This document shows, piece after piece, positions 45,734-55,002 of a stretch of DNA of 64,000 nucleotides; the stretch's first letter is position 1, and every line of letters begins with the position of its first letter. The notes under the pieces were generated by a model, which was not told the DNA's origin, did no database searches, and saw only the letters and a program-made list of their open reading frames with translations. The position numbers and the translations under genes are program-made. Source of the DNA: Anaeromusa acidaminophila DSM 3853 (GTDB taxonomy: Bacteria; Bacillota; Negativicutes; Anaeromusales; Anaeromusaceae); contig NZ_KB894585.1 of NCBI RefSeq assembly GCF_000374545.1, forward strand, positions 117,600-181,599, read 5' to 3'.

Positions 45734-47668
45734 ATGTATTTATCAATAGATATTGAGACTTATTCAGATGTGGATCTGACGAAATGCGGCGTTTATGCCT
45801 ATGTAGACAGTCCCAACTTTACAGTGCTGCTATTCGCTTACGCATTTGATGATGAAGAAACTAAGATAGTGGATCTGGCTTGCGGGGAGAAGCTTCCTGC
45901 AGAAGTCCTTGAAGCACTAACCGATGGAAGCGTTATAAAGACAGCTTTCAATGCAGCATTCGAAAGAACCTGTCTTTCAAGATACCTGAACACACCTCTA
46001 TCTCCGGCTTCCTGGCAGTGTACGGCGGTGCAGTCGGCGATGCTTGCACTGCCACTGTCTCTTGACGGTGTGGGCGGGGTTTTGGATATACAGCGAAAGA
46101 AGCTGAAGGAAGGAACTGACTTGGTCAGGTATTTCTCCATCCCCTGCAAGCCTACCAAGGCAAACGGCGGCAGGACGAGGAACCTCCCGGAACATGCATC
46201 TGAAAAATGGGAGCTATTCAAAACCTATTGCATAAGGGATGTAGATGCGGAGCGGGAGATACGGTGGAAGCTCAGGAACTTTCCAATTCCCGGCAGCGAG
46301 ATGGAACTCTACAGGCTCGACCAGGAAATCAATGATAGAGGCATCATGGTTGACCGTGATCTTGTATCTCATGCCGTTGAGTGTGATCTTCAGTACAAAG
46401 ATATGGTGACTGCACAGGCTTATGAATTGACTGGGCTTAACAACCCTAACTCTGTCACCCAAATCAAAGAATGGCTTATGGACAGAGGTGTCGAGGTGGA
46501 GAGCCTTGATAAAAAATCGGTCAAGGGCCTCATTCCAGAAACGGATGGAGAGGTGCTGGAGGTTCTGAAGCTGCGGCTGTTGATGGCAAAGACCTCGATC
46601 AAGAAATATGAAGCCATTGAGCGCTCCGTCTGCTCGGATGGGAGGGTCCACGGTCTGCTCCAGTTTTATGGGGCGAATCGGACAGGACGTTGGGCAGGAA
46701 GGCTTGTCCAGGTTCAGAACCTGCCACAGAACCATCTGGCGGATTTGGCTCTTGCCAGAAGCCTTATAAAACAAGGCCGGTATGAGGATGTGGATTTGCT
46801 ATTTGACTCCGTTCCAGGTGTGTTGTCGGAACTAATCCGAACTGCCTTTGTGCCAAAGCCTGGTACCCGGTTTATCGTAGCGGACTTTTCTGCAATTGAA
46901 GCAAGAGTGCTCGCATGGTTCTCTGGTGAGAAATGGCGTCTTGATGTATTTGCCAGCCACGGAAAGATCTATGAGGCATCGGCATCCGCCATGTTCGGTG
47001 TTCCTATTGAGGAAATAACAAAAGGCAGCCCGTTTAGGCAGAAGGGCAAGATTGCGGAACTGGCTTTGGGCTATGGCGGATCTGTCGGAGCTTTGACTTC
47101 AATGGGAGCTTTGGACATGGGGCTGACTGAAGAAGAACTGCCCATACTGGTCAATCAGTGGAGAAGCGCGAATCCCCACATTACAAAGTTCTGGTGGGAT
47201 GTAGATGCAGCTGCCACTTCGGCTGTACGTGAAAAGAAGGAAATGGTCGTCGGCAAGGTGTGCTTTTCCTACAAGTCCGGCATCCTGTTCATCACACTGC
47301 CCTCCGGCAGAAAGCTCTCCTATATCAAGCCGAGACTCGATACCAACAAGTTTGGCCGTGAAGGCCTGACTTATGAGGGGATTGGCGAAAGCAAGAAGTG
47401 GCTGAGGATCGAAACCTATGGCCCAAAACTGGTCGAGAACATCGTGCAGGCAACAAGCCGCGACCTTTTGGCACTCGCCATGCTCAGGCTTCGCAACAGC
47501 GGATTTGAAATTGTGATGCACATTCACGATGAAGCTGTGCTGGAGGTTTCAGAAGGATATTCAAGCGTTGAAGATATATGCAGGATAATGTCGGTTGCTC
47601 CGGAATGGGCAACAGGATTGCCGCTTAGAGCGGACGGTTACGAATGTGATTTTTATAAAAAAGATTAG
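45734..47668 (+). CDS. Phage family A DNA polymerase
   Basis: A 644-residue polymerase with 3'-5' exonuclease domain. Exo I is LSIDIETYSD near residue 5. Polymerase motif A is DFSAIEARV (D384), motif B contains RQKGKIAELALGYGGSVGAL, and motif C is HIHDEAVLEV (D599). ATG 45734 follows AGGAGAGG; the upstream GTG 45686 in frame lies in the intergenic stretch. Replicates the prophage genome. Confidence 0.92.
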   Translation: MYLSIDIETYSDVDLTKCGVYAYVDSPNFTVLLFAYAFDDEETKIVDLACGEKLPAEVLEALTDGSVIKTAFNAAFERTCLSRYLNTPLSPASWQCTAVQSAMLALPLSLDGVGGVLDIQRKKLKEGTDLVRYFSIPCKPTKANGGRTRNLPEHASEKWELFKTYCIRDVDAEREIRWKLRNFPIPGSEMELYRLDQEINDRGIMVDRDLVSHAVECDLQYKDMVTAQAYELTGLNNPNSVTQIKEWLMDRGVEVESLDKKSVKGLIPETDGEVLEVLKLRLLMAKTSIKKYEAIERSVCSDGRVHGLLQFYGANRTGRWAGRLVQVQNLPQNHLADLALARSLIKQGRYEDVDLLFDSVPGVLSELIRTAFVPKPGTRFIVADFSAIEARVLAWFSGEKWRLDVFASHGKIYEASASAMFGVPIEEITKGSPFRQKGKIAELALGYGGSVGALTSMGALDMGLTEEELPILVNQWRSANPHITKFWWDVDAAATSAVREKKEMVVGKVCFSYKSGILFITLPSGRKLSYIKPRLDTNKFGREGLTYEGIGESKKWLRIETYGPKLVENIVQATSRDLLALAMLRLRNSGFEIVMHIHDEAVLEVSEGYSSVEDICRIMSVAPEWATGLPLRADGYECDFYKKD

Positions 47669-47682
47669 GAGGATTAAGGATT

Positions 47683-48465
47683 ATGAATAATATTAAGATT
47701 TTCAAAAATATCGAGTTTGGTGAAATTAGAACACTGGAACAGGACGGCAAGCCACTATTCTGCGGTAGCGATGTGGCAAAGGCGTTAGGCTATGCCAAGC
47801 CACAGAATGCTATCGATGCACATTGTAGGTATGCCCTAAAACGAGGCATACCGCACCCACAATCGCCTGAGAAAACAATTGAAATGCTCTTTATTCCTGA
47901 GGGTGACCTTTATCGGTTGATTGTTAACAGTAAATTGCCATCCGCAGAAAAGTTTGAACGCTGGGTTTTTGATGATGTTCTCCCAACTGTTAGAAAGCAC
48001 GGTCTTTATGCCAAAGAGGAACTACTGAATGATCCGGACCTCTTTATATCCGCCCTTCAGGAATTGAAGGCAGAAAAAGAGAGAATCAAACTTCTGGAGC
48101 TTGAGAATGCGCAAAGCAGACAGATCATTTGTGAACTGCAGCCGAAAGCCAGCTACTACGATTTGATTTTACAGAATAAGAGTGTTATCCCTGTCAGCCA
48201 GATTGCGAAAGATTACGGGATGTCCGGTAAGGCCTTTAATAAGATGCTGCACGACCTGGGTGTTCAGTTCAAGCAGTGTAACACATGGCTCTTATACCAG
48301 AATTATGCTGACCAAGGTTACACCCAGTCCAAGACATATGCCATTGATGCTGAACGAAGTGCGATGCACACCTACTGGACGCAGAAGGGTAGACTGTTTC
48401 TTTATGACTTGCTGAAAAATGAATGCGGCCTGTTGCCGGTTATTGAACGCAGGCTAAGCGCATAG
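47683..48465 (+). CDS. Phage antirepressor (Bro-N plus KilAC)
   Basis: A 260-residue protein. Residues 1-110 are a Bro-N domain (FGEIRTLEQDGKPLFCGSDVAKALGYAKPQNAI, RWVFDDVLPTVRKHG), and residues 120-255 are a KilAC/ANT domain (PKASYYDLILQNKSVIPVSQIAKDYGM, LLYQNYADQGYTQSKTY). Antirepressors of this build bind phage repressors to trigger lytic growth. Confidence 0.9.
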   Translation: MNNIKIFKNIEFGEIRTLEQDGKPLFCGSDVAKALGYAKPQNAIDAHCRYALKRGIPHPQSPEKTIEMLFIPEGDLYRLIVNSKLPSAEKFERWVFDDVLPTVRKHGLYAKEELLNDPDLFISALQELKAEKERIKLLELENAQSRQIICELQPKASYYDLILQNKSVIPVSQIAKDYGMSGKAFNKMLHDLGVQFKQCNTWLLYQNYADQGYTQSKTYAIDAERSAMHTYWTQKGRLFLYDLLKNECGLLPVIERRLSA

Positions 48466-48478
48466 GGGGTGTGTTTCT

Positions 48479-48889
48479 TTGGGAATCAGCAAATACAACG
48501 CGGAAGGTTACTATGATCCGACCGCATATGAAGGCATCCGCAATGCAGAAGCGGATGCCAGAAAACTTAAGATTAAGTATCCCACAGGATATATGGAGCT
48601 GAACCTTGATTACTTTTTTCCCTGTACTCTGGACAAAGCCAGGAAGGTCTTTTCTCTGATTCACAGATATTCATCGGAAGTCGACAAAGACAGATTGCTT
48701 GCATTCCTTTATGGGTTGGAGAGCAGATATGGTGCCCAGATGCAGGAGTATGCCGATAAGGCAATGTACTATCCTGAGAAAACAGAGGAGTATCGAGAGT
48801 ACACTTCAAGGTTTAAGGAAGCAAGGCGGCTCCGTCAGCGAACCGCAAGAAACATAGAACTCTTTACCGCAGGGAGGGAACTCAGATGA
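48479..48889 (+). CDS. Phage protein of unknown function
   Basis: A 136-residue protein, start TTG 48479 after GGGGGTG. It starts GISKYNAEGYYDPTAYEGIRN, is rich in Tyr and Arg, and ends in a basic helix (RRLRQRTARNIEL). It is regularly found in front of vapE-type genes in Clostridial prophages. No motif recognised. Overlaps the next gene by four bases. Confidence 0.7.
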   Translation: MGISKYNAEGYYDPTAYEGIRNAEADARKLKIKYPTGYMELNLDYFFPCTLDKARKVFSLIHRYSSEVDKDRLLAFLYGLESRYGAQMQEYADKAMYYPEKTEEYREYTSRFKEARRLRQRTARNIELFTAGRELR

Positions 48890-51273
48890 AAATAAGGCTT
48901 TGTACGGGCAATTCCCGTATGGACAAACATTGGAACCTGACGGAAATGGAACTAGACGAGTTCCGTAACCGCATATCCACCACTCACAGAACCGCAGAGA
49001 CGGTGGAGCAGTACAAGAAACTCAGCAAGGCCAAGCAGGATGAGATTAAAGACGTTGGAGGCTTTGTACTTGGAACCCTGAAAGGTGGCAGACGAAAAAA
49101 GGACTGTGTCCTGACCCGCTCGGGGCTATGTCTGGATATGGACTACGCACTGCCAGACACCATCGAACAGATCGAGATGTTCTTTTCCTTCAAATGCTAT
49201 TTCTACTCCACACATAAACATACTCAAGAAAAGCCACGCCTTCGACTAATTATTCCACTCGCCCGCGAGGTGTCACCCGATGAGTACTCTGCGGTAGCAA
49301 GAAAGGTGGCAGAGGAAATCGGCATTGAGCTCTTTGACGATACCACCTATGAACCGAGCCGACTGATGTATTGGCCATCGACCTCCGCTAACGGGGAGGT
49401 CCTGTTCCGTGAGATAGACGGAGATCTCCTTGACCCAGATGCAGTCCTTGCCAAATATAAGGACTGGCACAATTCAGCTGAATGGCCGGTATCAAAAAGG
49501 CAGCAGACTGTGGTGCAGCGGGAGGTCAAGAAACAGGCTGACCCTCTGGAAAAGCCAGGAACGGTTGGAGCCTTCTGCCGTACTTACTCTGTGACGGATG
49601 CCATTGATACTTTCCTTAATGATGTATATCGCAAGAGTGCAATGACCGGTCGCTACGACTATATCCCTGCAGACTCCCAGGCGGGTGTAGTTATTTATGA
49701 AGATAAATATGCATACAGCCACCATGCTACAGACCCTGCTTGCGGGCATCTCATGAACGCCTTTGATGTGGTGCGAATCCATAAGTTCGGTGGTCTGGAT
49801 GCCAGAGCGGACGAGGACACAGAGCCCTCCAAGCTGCCATCCTTCAAAGCCATGCAAGAATTTCTCGTTGATGACGAAAAGGTGAAGCTACGCCTTGCCA
49901 AAGAGCGCGAGAGTCAGGCTATGGCAGAGTTTGATGGAGTTGATGAAGAAAACTGGCAGACATTTCTAGAGCTGGACAAACAGGGGAGGGTTAAAGATAC
50001 CCTGACTAATATTGCTAATATTATCCGCTATGACAGCAACCTCAAACCCATCGTATACAACGAGTTCAAAAGTATGCTTGATGTGATTGGAGAATTGCCG
50101 TGGAGCCAAGTGCGCCCCGGTTGGGGTGATGCCGACCTTGCCTGCGCAAAAGTGTACTTTGAGAGGGTGTACGGGATCTGGTCACCTACTAAATTTAAGG
50201 ACGCGCTACTAGCGGTTTCATCTGCAGAACGCACCTACCATCCAATTAAGGAATATCTGGCAACAATCGCATGGGATGGAGAGGAACGTATCGACACACT
50301 GCTTATAGATTATCTCGGTGCAGACGATACCGCATTCGTCAGAGCAGTTACAAGAAAGACACTTTGTGCCGCTGTTGCCCGTGTATATGAGCCCGGCATC
50401 AAGTACGACTCCATCCTTGTTCTTAATGGTCCGCAGGGAGTTGGCAAGTCCACACTCTTTGCTCTTCTTGGACGGCAGTGGTATTCGGACAGTCTGTCCA
50501 TTTCGGATATGAAGGACAAGACCGCTGCAGAGAAGCTGCAGGGCTATTGGATTCTTGAGCTTGGGGAGCTGGCGGGCATCAAGAAGGTGGATGTGGAGAC
50601 AGTCAAATCTTTCATCAGCAGGACAGACGATAAATTCCGTCAGTCCTATGGCGTCAATGTGGAAAGCCATCCAAGAACCAACATCATCGTGGGGTCAACA
50701 AATGCTGAGAGCGGCTTTCTCCGCGACATCACGGGCAACCGCCGTTTCTGGCCTGTACATGTTACGGGTAAGGCAAAGTACAATGCCTGGGATTTGGCCG
50801 AGGTCGATCAGATTTGGGCGGAGGCCGTCGTGAAGTACCGTGCCGGAGAGGAACTGTTCCTTAAAGGCGAAGTGGCAACGCAAGCATACGTTGCTCAGCA
50901 ACAGGCAATGGAATCCGATGACCGCGAGGGAATTATCAGCGATTACCTAGACCATCTGATGCCGGAAAACTGGGATGGCATGGATCTTTATCAAAGAAGG
51001 AGTTTCCTGGGCGGTAGCGAGTTTGACGGTGCAACCACAACGGGGAGTGTCAGCCGCGACAAAGTCTGCGTGATGGAAATCTGGTGTGAGTGCTTTGGCA
51101 AGGAGCGTCAGAATCTTAAACGCACCGACTCCTATGAAATTGAAGGTATTTTGACTCGCATCGGGGGGTGGCGGAAACTGACCTCCAACAAAACCGGAAA
51201 GACTTATTACCCCCTTTATGGCCCGCAGAAAACCTTCGTCCGTGAAAAGCAAGGCACAAAATCGCAGAGTTAG
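48886..51273 (+). CDS. VapE-type replication primase/helicase
   Basis: A 795-residue virulence-associated E family protein. The N-terminal half resembles a primase-polymerase region (GLCLDMDYALPD, EKPRLRLIIPLAREV, SRLMYWPST). The C-terminal half is the VirE P-loop ATPase: GPQGVGKST (K521), ELGELAGIKKVDVETVKSFIS, and STNAESGFLRDITGNRRFWPV. In phages and satellite elements this protein opens and unwinds the origin. The iteron-rich stretch directly downstream supports an initiator role. Confidence 0.88.
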   Translation: MKIRLCTGNSRMDKHWNLTEMELDEFRNRISTTHRTAETVEQYKKLSKAKQDEIKDVGGFVLGTLKGGRRKKDCVLTRSGLCLDMDYALPDTIEQIEMFFSFKCYFYSTHKHTQEKPRLRLIIPLAREVSPDEYSAVARKVAEEIGIELFDDTTYEPSRLMYWPSTSANGEVLFREIDGDLLDPDAVLAKYKDWHNSAEWPVSKRQQTVVQREVKKQADPLEKPGTVGAFCRTYSVTDAIDTFLNDVYRKSAMTGRYDYIPADSQAGVVIYEDKYAYSHHATDPACGHLMNAFDVVRIHKFGGLDARADEDTEPSKLPSFKAMQEFLVDDEKVKLRLAKERESQAMAEFDGVDEENWQTFLELDKQGRVKDTLTNIANIIRYDSNLKPIVYNEFKSMLDVIGELPWSQVRPGWGDADLACAKVYFERVYGIWSPTKFKDALLAVSSAERTYHPIKEYLATIAWDGEERIDTLLIDYLGADDTAFVRAVTRKTLCAAVARVYEPGIKYDSILVLNGPQGVGKSTLFALLGRQWYSDSLSISDMKDKTAAEKLQGYWILELGELAGIKKVDVETVKSFISRTDDKFRQSYGVNVESHPRTNIIVGSTNAESGFLRDITGNRRFWPVHVTGKAKYNAWDLAEVDQIWAEAVVKYRAGEELFLKGEVATQAYVAQQQAMESDDREGIISDYLDHLMPENWDGMDLYQRRSFLGGSEFDGATTTGSVSRDKVCVMEIWCECFGKERQNLKRTDSYEIEGILTRIGGWRKLTSNKTGKTYYPLYGPQKTFVREKQGTKSQS

Positions 51274-51486
51274 GCACATGCCTATCGTTCCGTAAAAACC
51301 AACGGCACAGAGATAGGCATAGACCAAAACGATAGTAAAATAGGGTGGCCTGCAAGCTTTGTGCCTATCGTGCCTATAAAAAACCATAATGAGCAATAAA
51401 AATATATGAAATAGTAGGAATAGGCACATGTAAGTACGTGTACACGCGTATAGAGGTTTTTGGCTTAGGCACGGAACATCGGCACA
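51251..51486. repeat. Iteron cluster TAGGCAC/GTGCCTA, candidate phage origin
   Basis: The non-coding gap after the VapE gene holds the heptamer TAGGCAC or its complement five times exactly (51271, 51361, 51370, 51421, 51466), with near copies at 51279 and 51313 and GGCAC remnants at 51253, 51304 and 51481. A second short word, CTATCGT/ACGATAG, occurs three times (51282, 51330, 51365). The middle (51,376-51,420) is A/T-rich. This combination of iterons and AT-rich stretch beside a helicase gene is typical of replication origins. Confidence 0.6.
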
Positions 51487-51508
51487 AGTGCTGAGAGGAG
51501 ATGGTCTT

Positions 51509-51790
51509 TTGCGAGAAAGTGTAATAGAAAGAAAATTGGTCACTGAAGTAAAAAAGCGTGGTGGGCTTGCTGTCAAATTCGTATCGCCCGGTCTTGATGG
51601 AGTGCCGGACCGTCTTGTTCTATTCCCCGGCGGCAAGATGGCTTTCGTGGAACTGAAAGCCCCCGGTAAGAACATGCGGCCTATACAGGAGAAGCGGGCA
51701 AGGCAGCTAACCGCTTTAGGCTTTCGAGTCTACTGCGTGGACAACAAAGAAATGATTGGAGGTGTGCTTGATGAAATACAAGCCGCATAG
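51509..51790 (+). CDS. VRR-NUC domain nuclease
   Basis: A 93-residue single-domain nuclease. SVIERKLVTEVKKRGG, SPGLDGVPDRLVLFPGGKMAFVELKAPGK show the E...GxPD...ExK core of the PD-(D/E)XK VRR-NUC family. TTG 51509 is the better start: AGAGGAG is about ten bases upstream; the GTG at 51488 overlaps the iterons. Overlaps the next gene by 20 bases. Possibly processes Holliday junctions or flaps. Confidence 0.85.
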   Translation: MRESVIERKLVTEVKKRGGLAVKFVSPGLDGVPDRLVLFPGGKMAFVELKAPGKNMRPIQEKRARQLTALGFRVYCVDNKEMIGGVLDEIQAA

Positions 51791-53117
51791 CTATCAGGAA
51801 TATGCAAAAGAGTTCATACTGGCAAATCCGGTCTGCTGCCTTATGCTCGACATGGGACTCGGCAAGACAATTATCACGCTTTCGGCATTATGGCTGCTTG
51901 CTTTGGATAGCTTCGACATTGGTAAGATCCTCGTTATCGCTCCCAAGCGAGTAGCTGAAGATACCTGGCCAAAGGAGATGGCAAAGTGGGAGCATCTGAC
52001 AGGACTTACATTCTCTTTGGTGCTTGGCAGCCAGAAACAGAGAGAGGAAGCCCTTAACAAACGTGCTTTTGTTTATATCATCAACCGGGAGAATGTATCG
52101 TGGCTTATTGAAAACGGCCAATGGGATTTTGACACCGTGGTTATAGATGAACTGTCCAGCTTCAAATCCAATAAGGCACAGCGGTTCAAAACTTTGAAGA
52201 AAGTCCGTCCGAAAGTGCAGAGGGTTATAGGGCTTACCGGCACTCCGGCACCGAACTCGCTCCTTGACCTTTGGCCGCAATTGTATCTGTTGGATATGGG
52301 CCAAAGGCTCGGGCGCTTCATCGGCGGCTACCGTGACAGGTTCTTTAAGCCGGATAAGCGCAATCGTGAAATTATCTATACTTATAAACCCCGTGACGGT
52401 GCGGAGGAAAAAATATATGAACTGATTTCCGATATCTGCATTTCCATGAAAGCCGTGGACTTCCTCGATATGCCGGAGAAGGTGTATAACCGCATTGAGG
52501 TTTCGATGGAGAAGAAGGAGCAACAGCTTTACGACCGTTTTCAAAAGGATATGGTTCTTTCCCTTGGTGGTGAGGATGTTGACGCCATCAATGCTGCCGG
52601 CCTTTCAAACAAATTGCTGCAGATGGCAAATGGTGCGGTCTACGGCGAGGAGAAAAAAGTCCTCCGCATCCACGATAGAAAACTGGATGTCTTGGAGGAT
52701 CTGATTGAAGCCGCTAACGGCAAGCCGATCCTTGTAGCTTACTGGTATAAGCACGACCTTTCCAGAATTCGTGAGCGGTTCGATGTACGAACAATTGATA
52801 CCCCAGAGGATATTGACGACTGGAATGCCGGGAAAATACCTGTGGCTCTGATCCATCCGGCTTCGGCGGGTCACGGTTTGAACCTCCAAGAAGGCGGCTC
52901 CACCGTAGTATGGTTCGGGCTAACATGGTCTTTGGAACTGTATCAGCAGTTGAACGCAAGGCTCTGGCGGCAGGGTCAAAAAAACACCGTGGTGATTGCC
53001 CATATCGTTACCAGCGGCACCCATGATGAAGATGTGATGAAGGCGTTAGAAGCAAAGAATATGAGGCAGTCCGCTTTGATCGCAGCGGTCAAAGCCAGGA
53101 TTGGAGGTGCACCATGA
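51771..53117 (+). CDS. Phage SNF2-type DEAD-box helicase
   Basis: A 448-residue SNF2-like translocase. Walker A is DMGLGKT, motif II VIDELSSFK (DELS instead of DEAH), motif III LTGTPAPNSL, and the C-terminal RecA-like lobe has LIHPASAGHGLNLQEG and LWRQGQKNTVVIAHIV. ATG 51771 follows GGAGGTG. VRR-NUC and SNF2 genes occur as a pair in many Siphoviridae, next to the replication module. Confidence 0.9.
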   Translation: MKYKPHSYQEYAKEFILANPVCCLMLDMGLGKTIITLSALWLLALDSFDIGKILVIAPKRVAEDTWPKEMAKWEHLTGLTFSLVLGSQKQREEALNKRAFVYIINRENVSWLIENGQWDFDTVVIDELSSFKSNKAQRFKTLKKVRPKVQRVIGLTGTPAPNSLLDLWPQLYLLDMGQRLGRFIGGYRDRFFKPDKRNREIIYTYKPRDGAEEKIYELISDICISMKAVDFLDMPEKVYNRIEVSMEKKEQQLYDRFQKDMVLSLGGEDVDAINAAGLSNKLLQMANGAVYGEEKKVLRIHDRKLDVLEDLIEAANGKPILVAYWYKHDLSRIRERFDVRTIDTPEDIDDWNAGKIPVALIHPASAGHGLNLQEGGSTVVWFGLTWSLELYQQLNARLWRQGQKNTVVIAHIVTSGTHDEDVMKALEAKNMRQSALIAAVKARIGGAP

Positions 53118-53605
53118 ACGAAAGGATAGAGAAAATAATGCAGGATTATCCGCAGATGGTGATGGAACGGACTTGTTTAGAAAATCAGATATTGAATTTT
53201 AAAGGCATTACAGGAACCGAAATGATAGAGTCCATGTATTTTACGCAGCCGGAGGGTGAGCGAGTTCAGGATAGTGGTGTTTCCGATAAGACTGCCCGTA
53301 TTGCCATAACATACAAGAACAAAATGGAACGTATCAATTGTGAGTGGCGGGAGCATTTAGAGAAGAAACATTCTATCCTTGCAGAGGAACTGATCTTTTT
53401 CGAGTCAGCTGTTCTTTCCTTGAGCGGCATTCTCCCTGATTTTATTTCCGATATGGTCATCGAAGGCCTTACCTGGGACGACCTAGCTGACAAATACCAT
53501 GTCAGCCGGACGATGGTGGCAAAGTATCGCAAGAAGGCAATCCGTGAACTGGAAATTCTGTACGCCATTCACGACCAGGAAATGGCAGAATATATTTTGA
53601 GGTGA
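53114..53605 (+). CDS. Sigma-70 region 4-like phage late regulator (ArpU/DUF1492-like)
   Basis: A 163-residue protein overlapping the helicase gene by four bases. The C-terminus carries an HTH of sigma region 4 type (IEGLTWDDLADKYHVSRTMVAKYRKKAIREL). The N-terminal half is charged and helical. Position at the end of the replication module agrees with late-gene activators such as ArpU or DUF1492 proteins. Exact family not certain. Confidence 0.75.
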   Translation: MNERIEKIMQDYPQMVMERTCLENQILNFKGITGTEMIESMYFTQPEGERVQDSGVSDKTARIAITYKNKMERINCEWREHLEKKHSILAEELIFFESAVLSLSGILPDFISDMVIEGLTWDDLADKYHVSRTMVAKYRKKAIRELEILYAIHDQEMAEYILR

Positions 53606-53610
53606 ATGTG

Positions 53611-53976
53611 ATGTGTAAAAGAGGAGAGATTTATTTCGTGGATTTCGGAAAGAACATAGATACAAGAAAACAGTGCGGAATCCGTCCTGTGGTTGTGGTC
53701 AGCAATAATAAGGCAAATGCCTATTCTCCTGTTATCACCGTTGTGCCGCTCACTTCCAAAATCCACAAGAAACGGTTTCTGCCAACCCATGTGTATATTC
53801 CCGTATCTGCCGGATGCGGACTGAGACGTGGAAGCCTGGCTCTTGCTGAACAGGTGGAAGCCATTGACAAAGACCGCCTTCTTGAGAAAAAGGGGTATAT
53901 TGCTAGCGATGTTATTATGGGGAAAATCACAAAGGCAATACAGATACAGATCGGAGCATACGAAGAATATAACTGA
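53611..53976 (+). CDS. MazF/PemK-type toxin-like protein
   Basis: A 121-residue PemK/MazF fold protein: CKRGEIYFVDFGKNI, GIRPVVVVSNNKAN, ITVVPLTSKIHKKRFLPTHV, GSLALAEQVEAIDKDRL. These are the MazF mRNA-interferase signatures. ATG 53611 follows GAGGTG. There is no MazE-like gene directly before it; the preceding gene overlaps in operon style and is a regulator. The next gene has a ribbon-helix-helix-like N-terminus and could be a partner. Confidence 0.85.
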   Translation: MCKRGEIYFVDFGKNIDTRKQCGIRPVVVVSNNKANAYSPVITVVPLTSKIHKKRFLPTHVYIPVSAGCGLRRGSLALAEQVEAIDKDRLLEKKGYIASDVIMGKITKAIQIQIGAYEEYN

Positions 53977-54012
53977 TTGAATTTTAGCAGTAAAAGATTT
54001 TTTGTTTTACCA

Positions 54013-54041
54013 TTGACACTCTAACGGTAGCATGGTACATT
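54013..54041 (+). promoter_or_regulatory. Promoter with operator-like repeats
   Basis: TTGACA at 54013-54018, 17 bases, TACATT at 54036-54041. Around it, CGGTAG (54025) and CTACCG (54057) form an inverted repeat, and ATGGTACA occurs twice (54032, 54068). This suggests repressor control of the following gene. Confidence 0.65.
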
Positions 54042-54093
54042 TATCTCAAGATAAGTCTACCGGATATATGGTACAAAAATATGGAGGTGTAAT

Positions 54094-54813
54094 ATGGGAA
54101 GACAAAATTATATGACGATTACCGTAGCAGACACAATTCAGGATATGTTTAACGAGTTTGTGACAATCAAGGGGATTACAAAAACGGCAGCACTTAATGA
54201 TGTAGTAGAAATGTATATGCTGGCTAAAGACGAAGAATTGTATTTGAACCTCAAAAAAAAGTACTTAAATGTTGAGGGGGTGAAGAACATGATTGCTGAT
54301 CGAGATAGTAAGATTGATGATTCAATACCAGAGTACTTGTTTATGAAGCTGGGAATATCCACAACAAATGAAGGCGATGAACTTGATGGAGAAGAAACAG
54401 TTAGGGTTTATATTAACGATGAAAAGATCAGAGGCTTTACTTGGTTTTCTACACAGTCTTTGTTTTATGGGATGAGTCAGGATCGAGTGAAGCATTACAA
54501 CAATCAGATTGCGGCTGGGAAAAAGGTGAAAATCCTTTTTGCAGTCAACAACGAAAATTTCGATAATGACATCGCATTTAGCGCTGATGTTCTGGAAGTG
54601 TTTTCTGCTAAGCTTCCGGTGGAATGTCCTGAAGAAGGGCTTCCGGTTGAATTTGATGGTGAAAAGGCGCGCATTTGGATTAAACTTGTTAACATTCAAG
54701 ATGAAACAAAAATTAATGCGAGCATGATGCAAATAACAAGTACTGGAAGAGATTTAAAACAGACCATATCAAATTCTCAGTATCATTTTGGATATGTGTC
54801 ATTCAAAGAATAA
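54094..54813 (+). CDS. Hypothetical protein with RHH-like N-terminus
   Basis: A 239-residue protein with its own promoter, start ATG after GGAGGTG. Residues 1-50 (QNYMTITVADTIQDMFNEFVTIKGITKTAALNDVVEMYMLAKDEE) look like a ribbon-helix-helix dimerisation unit. The remaining 180 residues, with GFTWFSTQSLFYGMSQDRV and KVKILFAVNNENFDNDIAFSADVLEV, are beta-rich and I do not recognise the fold. It may regulate itself through the repeats in its promoter; an antitoxin role for the MazF gene is possible but unproven. Confidence 0.6.
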   Translation: MGRQNYMTITVADTIQDMFNEFVTIKGITKTAALNDVVEMYMLAKDEELYLNLKKKYLNVEGVKNMIADRDSKIDDSIPEYLFMKLGISTTNEGDELDGEETVRVYINDEKIRGFTWFSTQSLFYGMSQDRVKHYNNQIAAGKKVKILFAVNNENFDNDIAFSADVLEVFSAKLPVECPEEGLPVEFDGEKARIWIKLVNIQDETKINASMMQITSTGRDLKQTISNSQYHFGYVSFKE

Positions 54814-54840
54814 GAGTATATTTCGCTGAATGGTTTACTG

Positions 54841-54861
54841 AAGGTGTACTAAAGGTGTACT
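54841..54861 (+). repeat. Tandem 10-base repeat
   Basis: AAGGTGTACT occurs twice, separated by one A, just after the hypothetical gene and before a -10-like TATAAT at 54889. Possible binding site. Confidence 0.4.
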
Positions 54862-54910
54862 GCTTTTTCATTTCGACCGCGCTATACTTATAATTGCCAG
54901 GAAAGCATAC

Positions 54911-54944
54911 AGAGTCTGGGTTCTCCCCCAGGCTCTTTTTCTTT
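54911..54944 (+). terminator. Terminator before the HNH gene
   Basis: AGAGTCTGGG / CCCAGGCTCT with a six-base loop, then TTTTCTTT. Confidence 0.75.
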
Positions 54945-55002
54945 GGCCGGATGCGTCTTTCATCCTTTCACGCATCCGTACATATGAAAGGAGAAAACAA
55001 TT

